Translations under genes and position numbers: made by a program
Origin: Colivivens sp963645405
GTDB taxonomy: Bacteria; Bacteroidota; Bacteroidia; Bacteroidales; Bacteroidaceae
Direction of reading: 5' to 3'
Length of the DNA stretch: 20,146 nt
Assembly: GCA_963645405.1 (NCBI GenBank)
Contig: CAVISR010000056.1
Coordinates: forward strand, 1-20,146
In this document: positions 15,204 to 20,146 of the stretch, piece by piece
How positions within the stretch are numbered: the first letter of the stretch is position 1
Layout: each line of letters starts with the position of its first letter
The notes under the pieces: model-generated
Databases searched by the model: none
What the model was told of the DNA's origin: nothing
The model's input: only the letters and a program-made list of their open reading frames with translations

Positions 15204-15342
15204 TTGTGAAAGCCTTGTGTGAAAGCTTGTATGAAAAATCTTGTCGGCTGAAGTCTTTCGATAAAAGTCTTTCAGCTAAACGTCCTTGGCAAAATACCTT
15301 TCAGTCAAACGTCTTTAGCCAGCTGTCCTTCCCGTTCTAATA
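15202..15342. repeat. Degenerate 29-30-bp tandem repeat covering the panB 3' end
   Basis: CTTTCAGCTAAACGTC at 15269 and CTTTCAGTCAAACGTC at 15298 are 29 bp apart. More diverged units lie at 15240 and 15328, the latter containing the panB stop codon (minus strand, 15337-15339). A smaller 12-13-bp repeat (CTTTGTGAAAGC, then CTTGTGTGAAAGC) is at 15202-15226. Nothing else is seen in the 245-bp convergent spacer except the terminator. Confidence 0.75.
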
Positions 15343-16152
15343 TCTCTCCTGCTCGTTGGGGAAGTCTCCGCTCTTTACGTCGGTGATGTAGTTGCCGATG
15401 GCTTCGGTCATGACGGTGTTGAGGTCGGCATAGCGGCGTAGGAACTTGGGCGAGAAGTCCTTCGACATTCCGAGCATGTCGGCTACCACGAGCACTTGTC
15501 CGTCGCATGGTCCAGCTCCGATGCCAATCACCGGGATGCTCAGTTCACGGGTCACTCTCTCTGCCAGTGCTGCCGGGATTTTCTCCAGCACCAGGGCAAA
15601 GCAGCCTGCATCGGCAAGGGCATGGGCGTCGCTCACCAGTTTCTCGGCTTCTTTCTCTTCCTTGGCACGCACGGTGTAGGTGCCGAACTTGTTTATGCTT
15701 TGCGGAGTCAGTCCCAGGTGTCCGCACACCGGGATGCCTGCAGCAAGGATTTTCTTCACTGTGTCGATTATCTCCACTCCACCTTCCAGCTTCAGTGCGT
15801 CGCAGTGGCTTTCCTTCATTATGCGGATGGCATTGGTGACGCCTTCGGTCGGGTTCACCTGATAGGTGCCGAACGGCATGTCGCAGATGACGAGTGCTCT
15901 CTTCGTGGCTCTCACCACTGCCTTGGCATGGTAAATCATCTGGTCGAGGGTGATGGGGAGTGTGGTTATGTTGCCTGCCATCACGTTTGATGCGGAGTCA
16001 CCGACAAGAATCACGTCCATGCCGGCAGAGTCCACAATCTGTGCCATGGTGTAGTCATACGATGTGAGCATGGCAATCTTCTTGCCTTCCTTCTTCATTT
16101 CGATGAGTCTGTGTGTGGTGACTCGTCGTTTGTCTTCAACTAAATAACTCAT
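15337..16152 (-). CDS. panB: 3-methyl-2-oxobutanoate hydroxymethyltransferase (PanB)
   Basis: 271-residue enzyme making ketopantoate from 2-oxoisovalerate and 5,10-methylene-tetrahydrofolate, the first committed step of pantothenate and CoA synthesis in the cytoplasm. Visible landmarks are the start of the TIM barrel (LTSYDYTMAQ), metal-binding Asp52 (VGDS), Asp91 (CDMPFGTY) and Glu123 (KLEGG), GHLGLTPQ at 144-151, the catalytic-region Glu190 (LEKIP), and GIGAGP near 215. All key residues are present and the length is normal. It lies 39 bp downstream of the MBL-fold gene and is probably co-transcribed with it. panC and panD are not in the window. Confidence 0.97.
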   Translation of the reverse strand: MSYLVEDKRRVTTHRLIEMKKEGKKIAMLTSYDYTMAQIVDSAGMDVILVGDSASNVMAGNITTLPITLDQMIYHAKAVVRATKRALVICDMPFGTYQVNPTEGVTNAIRIMKESHCDALKLEGGVEIIDTVKKILAAGIPVCGHLGLTPQSINKFGTYTVRAKEEKEAEKLVSDAHALADAGCFALVLEKIPAALAERVTRELSIPVIGIGAGPCDGQVLVVADMLGMSKDFSPKFLRRYADLNTVMTEAIGNYITDVKSGDFPNEQERY

Positions 16153-16191
16153 AACTTCTTTTGTTGATTTGTATTGAGTGATTATGTAAGT

Positions 16192-17001
16192 TTACTGTTC
16201 CTCTATCATGAACGGTCCGGTGGGGATGAGCCTTCGCAGCACTTCGAGCTTGAAGTCTGTGCCAGCAATGATTCCGAAGTTGCGCAGATGCATCTCGATG
16301 GTTTTCCTTGCCAGTTCGGGATGGTTGTTCTCCTCGCTCAGATGACAGAGCCACACGCACTTGAGGTCTTTGTGGAAGCATTCTGCCAGCAGCTGGGCTG
16401 TCTGCGTGTTGCAGAGATGTCCGTTGCCGCCCATGATGCGGTCCTGCAGCAGTTTGGGGTATTTGCCCTTGACTAGCATCTCCTTGTCGTAGTTTGCCTC
16501 GAGCACCAGGTAGTTGGTCTGCCCAATGTATTTCCTCACTGCCTCAGTCGGCATGCCCACATCGGTCATGATGCTGAATGTGATGCCTCCGTAGCGGATG
16601 CAGTAGCCCACATTCTCCATCGAGTCGTGGGGGATGGCGAAGGCTGTGATGCTGAATCCTCCGATGCGGAATTCCTCGTCTTTCCCAATCACCATCACGT
16701 TCTTCTCATCGATGGTCTTCTTCGAGTGGTTGGTCCGGGTGATGCCTTTGTGCACCAGGGCTGTGGCATGCACCGGCAGGTTGTATTCTTTGCTCAGCGG
16801 ACCCACTGCCTTCACGTGGTCGGCATGGTCGTGGGTAATCACGATTCCCTTGATGATGCCAGTGGTCAGTCCGTATTCCTTCAGATAGCGCTTTAACTTG
16901 CGAATGCCAATGCCGGCGTCGATGAGGATTGCCTCCTCGCCGGTGCCGAGATAGTAGCAGTTGCCGCTGCTCCCACTTCCGAAAGATATGAATTTCAACA
17001 T
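16192..17001 (-). CDS. Metallo-beta-lactamase-fold hydrolase (YycJ/WalJ-like)
   Basis: 269 residues from ATG 17001. The N-terminus MLKFISFGSGSSGNCYYL and the metal motif THDHADH (about 74-80) identify a metallo-beta-lactamase-fold protein close to YycJ/WalJ and related predicted nucleases or phosphodiesterases. Further metal ligands are probably in IPHDS, MTDVG and the late CHLS motif. A longer frame to 17046 would overlap the promoter element at 17044-17051, so it was rejected. Cytoplasmic, with no signal peptide. It is the first gene of a two-gene unit with panB; the pairing gives no clear functional link. The substrate is unknown. Confidence 0.9.
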   Translation of the reverse strand: MLKFISFGSGSSGNCYYLGTGEEAILIDAGIGIRKLKRYLKEYGLTTGIIKGIVITHDHADHVKAVGPLSKEYNLPVHATALVHKGITRTNHSKKTIDEKNVMVIGKDEEFRIGGFSITAFAIPHDSMENVGYCIRYGGITFSIMTDVGMPTEAVRKYIGQTNYLVLEANYDKEMLVKGKYPKLLQDRIMGGNGHLCNTQTAQLLAECFHKDLKCVWLCHLSEENNHPELARKTIEMHLRNFGIIAGTDFKLEVLRRLIPTGPFMIEEQ

Positions 17002-17043
17002 TGCAGAGTCTCCGTTTTTGTTGCTGTATATTATAAGTGGCGG

Positions 17044-17051
17044 CAAAGTTA
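17044..17051 (-). promoter_or_regulatory. Promoter -7 element of the MBL hydrolase-panB unit
   Basis: On the minus strand this reads TAACTTTG, a perfect TAnnTTTG. Transcription would begin near 17037, about 36 nt before the ATG at 17001. It is divergent from the promoter at 17096. Confidence 0.65.
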
Positions 17052-17095
17052 GTAAAAAAAATATAATGCAGACCTGCCGATTGCCTTTTTATTTG

Positions 17096-17103
17096 TAAAT
17101 TTG
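17096..17103 (+). promoter_or_regulatory. Promoter -7 element of the DUF4923 gene
   Basis: TAAATTTG, a perfect TAnnTTTG. The start would be near 17110, with a leader of about 53 nt to ATG 17163. A TTG lies 15 bp upstream, closer than the usual -33 spacing. Confidence 0.6.
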
Positions 17104-17162
17104 CAGTGAATTAGTTGCCGCATGCTGTGGCAAAGGCTAATATTACGATAAAACAAAGCGAT

Positions 17163-17876
17163 ATGAAAACAAATAAAACCATTGTTGCACTGGCTCTGCT
17201 TGCCTCTGCTTCAGTCCTTTCCGGATGTGGGGTAGGGTCAACGCCAAGCCTGCTCACTCAGTCCGACGGAACCACAAGCGCCAGCTCAACTTCCGGCTCA
17301 TCCGTAGGCGGTGAAATCCTGAGCAGTCTCATCAGCGGTGCAGCTTCTTCCGGCTCGTCAAGCTCGTTGCTGAGCGGAGTCATCGGTTCGTTGCTCAACA
17401 ACACCAAGTCGGGCTCAATCGTCGGCACATGGACATATTCCGAGCCATCGGTAGAGTTCGAAAGCTCCAACCTTCTTGCCAAGGCAGGAGGCGCAGTGGC
17501 AGCCAACAAGCTCGTGAGCAAACTCTCGCCCTACTACGAGAAGGTAGGCATCAAGGCAGGCAAGTTTACCATCACCTTCAAGGACGACAACACCTGCGTG
17601 GTCGACATCAACGGAAAGAGCCAGACAGCCAACTACACTTACAGCTCAAGCAACCACACACTGAAAATCACCGGACAAAACCTCGGACTTTCCTTCGGCA
17701 CAGCCTATGCCACAGTGTCGAACACCCAGCTCTCGCTCACGTTCGACTCCACCAAGCTCATGACCCTTGCCCAGGGCATCGCTTCATCGTCGAGCAACTC
17801 CACAGTGAAGACACTCTCCTCACTCGCCAGCAGCTTCGACGGCATGAAGACCGGATTCAAGTTCACACGCAAGTAA
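17163..17876 (+). CDS. DUF4923 family lipoprotein
   Basis: 237 residues from ATG 17163. Signal peptide with lipobox LSGC, Cys22. A Ser/Gly/Thr-rich low-complexity part (about 25-85) is followed by a beta-rich domain opening with GSIVGTWTYSEPSVEFES and containing FTITFKDDNTCVV, the pattern of DUF4923, a Bacteroidota family with a lipocalin-like fold. The function is unknown. The gene uses many C-ending codons, like its downstream neighbour and unlike the V-ATPase genes, which may mean high expression. Its last 14 bases, including TAA, are repeated 33 bp further on. The next gene starts 198 bp later, and no TAnnTTTG is seen in between, so the two may share a transcript. Confidence 0.85.
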   Translation: MKTNKTIVALALLASASVLSGCGVGSTPSLLTQSDGTTSASSTSGSSVGGEILSSLISGAASSGSSSSLLSGVIGSLLNNTKSGSIVGTWTYSEPSVEFESSNLLAKAGGAVAANKLVSKLSPYYEKVGIKAGKFTITFKDDNTCVVDINGKSQTANYTYSSSNHTLKITGQNLGLSFGTAYATVSNTQLSLTFDSTKLMTLAQGIASSSSNSTVKTLSSLASSFDGMKTGFKFTRK

Positions 17877-17925
17877 GGACTCGGGCTTTAGAGCCTCACA
17901 CGCAAGTAAGTATTAGGATTAGAGG
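17863..17925. repeat. 33-bp repeat of the DUF4923 gene end including the stop codon
   Basis: TCACACGCAAGTAAG occurs at 17863-17877 (coding end plus TAA) and identically at 17896-17910. The rest of each unit is similar but diverged (TTTAGAGCC versus ATTAGAGG). The remaining spacer to 18074 is GC-rich, with no gene or promoter seen. Confidence 0.9.
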
Positions 17926-18074
17926 TTCAGCCCGACGAACACACCTTATAAATAATATAGAAACAATTCCTTGGCGCGCCCAGGGTAGGGAAAACCAACG
18001 TCACACCGCACGTTCCGCCCGTCCCAGCACACACAGCCGTGCAGCAAGCGCAGCCGGGAAACACAAAACCAAAT

Positions 18075-19859
18075 ATGGAGAAGAAGAGAAAAATACAGTT
18101 CAGTCTCGTCTATCGGGACATGTTCCAGTCGAGCGGCAAATACCAGCCGCGCAAGGACCAACTTGAGAGAATCGCACCCGTCATCATCAAGATGGGCTGC
18201 TTTGCACGCGTAGAGACCAACGGCGGAGCCTTCGAGCAAGTCAACCTCCTCTACGGCGAAAACCCGAACAAGGCAGTGCGCGCATTCACCAAGCCCTTCA
18301 ACGAGGCAGGCATCAAGACCCACATGCTCGACCGCGGACTCAACGGCCTCCGCATGTTCCCCGTTCCGGCAGACGTGCGCAAGCTCATGTACAAGGTGAA
18401 GCACGCCCAGGGAGTCGACATCACCCGCATTTTCTGCGGACTCAACGATGTGCGCAACATCATCCCATCCATCAAGTACGCACTTGAAGGCGGCATGACC
18501 CCACAGGCAACACTCTGCATCACCACCAGCCCCATCCACACAGCCGAATACTACGCAGGCATAGCCGAACAGCTCATCGCAGCAGGAGCACCCGAAATCT
18601 GCCTCAAGGACATGGCAGGAATCGGACAGCCCGCAATGCTCGGCAAACTCTGCAAGATGATAAAAGACAAGCATCCCGAAATCATCATACAGTACCACGG
18701 ACACTCAGGTCCCGGACTCTCGATGGCAAGCATCCTCGAAGTCTGCAAGAACGGAGCCGACATCATCGACACAGCCATCGAGCCACTCTCATGGGGAAAA
18801 GTCCATCCCGACATCATCTCCGTGCAGAGCATGCTCAAGAACTACGGATTCGATGTGCCCGAAATCAATATGGACGCATACATGGAGGCACGCAAGCTCA
18901 CACAGGAATTCATCGACGACTTCCTCGGCTACTTCATGAACCCAGCCAACAAGCTCATGTCCTCACTCCTCCTCGGATGCGGACTACCAGGCGGCATGAT
19001 GGGAAGCATGATGGCAGACCTCAAGGGCGTGATGGATGCAATCAACAACAACCGCAAGCAAAAAGGCGAAGAGCCACTGAGCGAAGACGCACTCCTCGTC
19101 CGCCTGTTCAACGAAGTTGCATATGTATGGCCTAAGGTAGGCTACCCACCATTGGTGACACCATTCTCACAATACGTGAAGAACATAGCCCTCATGAACC
19201 TCCTCACCGAGTCGATGGGCAAACCACGCTACACCATGATGGACGAGTCAATCTGGGGAATGATTCTCGGCAAGAGCGGCAAGCTGCCAGGCGAGGTAGC
19301 ACCCGAAATCGTGGAACTCGCCAAGCAGAAAGGCTACAAGTTCACCACAGCCGACCCACAAAGCAACTATCCCGACGACCTGCCACGCTTCATCAAGGAG
19401 ATGAAAGAAAACGACTGGGACCGTGGCGAAGACGACGAAGAACTCTTCGAGTTTGCCATGCACGAAAGCCAGTACTGTGACTACAAGAGCGGAGTGGCAA
19501 AAGAGCGCTTCCAGAAAGACCTCCAGGCAGCCAAGGACAAGGACCTGCAGAAGTCGTCAGGACTCTCGCTCGAGCAAGTTGCAGCCTACAAGCATGCTGA
19601 GGCAGATGCCATCGTGGCACCCGAAGCAGGAACCCTCATGTGGGAAGTCAACGGCGAAGGCGAGTGCGTGAAGAGCATCGACCCGGCAATCGGCAAAGAA
19701 TACAAGGAAGGCGCACACTTCTGCTACATCGAGAACCAGTTTGGCCAGACCGTCGACATCCCAGCATGTCTCGGAGGCAAACTCGTGGAGATAGTAGCCA
19801 GCCAGGGCAGCCATGTGCGCAAGGGCGACACCATCGCCTATATCCGCCGCAACAAATAG
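18075..19859 (+). CDS. OadA/PycB-like carboxyltransferase with a carrier domain lacking the biotin lysine
   Basis: 594 residues from ATG 18075; an in-frame GTG at 18039 is less likely. The N-terminal TIM barrel is of the carboxyltransferase kind used by oxaloacetate decarboxylase alpha and pyruvate carboxylase B, which move CO2 between biotin and pyruvate/oxaloacetate. Metal-site residues are present: Asp15 (YRDMFQS), Lys178 (LKDMAGIG, carbamylated in relatives), His208 and His210 (YHGHSG). A PycB/OadA-type middle domain follows to about 500. The last ~80 residues look like a biotin/lipoyl carrier domain (APEAGT, GG(K)LVEIVASQG, VRKGDTIAYI), but the place of the AMKM motif reads ENQFGQ, with Phe556 where the biotinylated Lys should be. 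A separate biotin carrier elsewhere in the genome, or a biotin-independent role, is implied. Codon use is strongly C-ending, suggesting high expression. No oadB/oadG-like gene is in the window. Confidence 0.88.
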   Translation: MEKKRKIQFSLVYRDMFQSSGKYQPRKDQLERIAPVIIKMGCFARVETNGGAFEQVNLLYGENPNKAVRAFTKPFNEAGIKTHMLDRGLNGLRMFPVPADVRKLMYKVKHAQGVDITRIFCGLNDVRNIIPSIKYALEGGMTPQATLCITTSPIHTAEYYAGIAEQLIAAGAPEICLKDMAGIGQPAMLGKLCKMIKDKHPEIIIQYHGHSGPGLSMASILEVCKNGADIIDTAIEPLSWGKVHPDIISVQSMLKNYGFDVPEINMDAYMEARKLTQEFIDDFLGYFMNPANKLMSSLLLGCGLPGGMMGSMMADLKGVMDAINNNRKQKGEEPLSEDALLVRLFNEVAYVWPKVGYPPLVTPFSQYVKNIALMNLLTESMGKPRYTMMDESIWGMILGKSGKLPGEVAPEIVELAKQKGYKFTTADPQSNYPDDLPRFIKEMKENDWDRGEDDEELFEFAMHESQYCDYKSGVAKERFQKDLQAAKDKDLQKSSGLSLEQVAAYKHAEADAIVAPEAGTLMWEVNGEGECVKSIDPAIGKEYKEGAHFCYIENQFGQTVDIPACLGGKLVEIVASQGSHVRKGDTIAYIRRNK

Positions 19860-20024
19860 AGAGGGAGAGTTGCCGGAGAAGTCTGGCTACAAACCCCATA
19901 ACGAAAACGATTTTGCTATTCTCCTTTCCCCAAGGGAGATGGTTTGATCGCCATATGATGAATTTTTCATGAGCCGCTTCGTGAGAAGAGGAAAAGTTGT
20001 TATTTGGATTATTACATTTTTTTG

Positions 20025-20056
20025 GTCCACTGCCAGGGAACGGCAGTGGGCTTTTT
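20025..20056 (+). terminator. Intrinsic terminator 1 after the carboxyltransferase gene
   Basis: CCACTGCC (20027-20034) and GGCAGTGG (20042-20049) form an 8-bp stem with a 7-nt loop, extended by two outer pairs and followed by TTTTT. It lies 168 bp after the stop codon, so the gene has a long 3' untranslated region; nothing else is recognised in 19860-20024. Confidence 0.88.
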
Positions 20057-20092
20057 GTAACCATCCGAAACAAGCCGACTTGTCCATATCAA

Positions 20093-20126
20093 AAAAAATC
20101 TCGCAAGGTTATCTGCGAGATTTTTT
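20093..20126. terminator. Bidirectional terminator 2
   Basis: AAAAAATCTCGCA (20093-20105) pairs with TGCGAGATTTTTT (20114-20126) around an 8-nt loop. The A-run before and the T-run after make it usable from both directions. It probably also ends a minus-strand gene entering from the right. Confidence 0.85.
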
Positions 20127-20146
20127 GTAGTTGTATGGCAGCATGT

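Noticed and set aside
19887..20087. 66-codon minus-strand frame after the carboxyltransferase gene
   Set aside because: It runs through a hairpin terminator, has no promoter element, and no family was recognised.

Overview
The window reads as chromosomal DNA from a member of the Bacteroidota, most likely a Prevotella-like organism. The basis is: perfect TAnnTTTG promoter -7 elements, A/T-rich leaders without clear Shine-Dalgarno sites, many Bacteroidota-type lipoproteins, and families typical of that phylum (DUF2764, DUF4923, a V-type ATPase lacking some subunits, a stand-alone OadA/PycB-like carboxyltransferase). The genus is inferred, not proven.

Layout. 1-546 is non-coding and holds several short tandem repeats and a hairpin. 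547-8529 is a V-type ATPase operon in the order E, DUF2764, A, B, D, I, K, with a promoter just before E and a terminator just after K. Subunits F and G/H are not visible, and DUF2764 sits where subunit C would be. The K subunit carries the complete set of Na+-ligand positions known from Enterococcus NtpK. 8565-9476 (-) is an AraC-family regulator. 9870-15091 (+) is a four-gene cluster in which every product is a predicted lipoprotein: a BMP/PnrA-like binding protein; a fusion of a type-I periplasmic binding domain with a C13 (legumain/GPI8-like) cysteine peptidase; a small lipoprotein; and an alpha/beta-hydrolase whose N-terminal module resembles the small lipoprotein. A strong hairpin terminator follows. 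15337-17001 (-) is a metallo-beta-lactamase-fold hydrolase gene followed by panB. 17163-19859 (+) holds a DUF4923 lipoprotein and an OadA/PycB-like carboxyltransferase whose C-terminal carrier domain has lost the biotin-accepting lysine. Two terminators close the window.

Two things stand out. The first is the lipoprotein cluster with the binding-protein/C13 peptidase fusion. It has no ABC transporter next to it and could be an undescribed envelope sensing and processing system. The second is a recurring architecture seen after at least six genes: the last bases of the gene, usually including its stop codon, form the first unit of a degenerate tandem array (periods about 22, 36, 28, 29, 29-30 and 33 bp) that fills the following spacer. 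Related arrays occur in other spacers.

Genes probably work together as follows. The V-ATPase couples ATP turnover to ion (probably Na+) movement across the inner membrane. The AraC regulator is divergent from the lipoprotein operon and may control it. The lipoproteins would act at the cell envelope, and the hydrolase is possibly surface exposed because of its acidic run after the lipid-anchored cysteine. The remaining genes serve metabolism (pantothenate synthesis, C4/C3 carboxylation chemistry) or are of unknown role.
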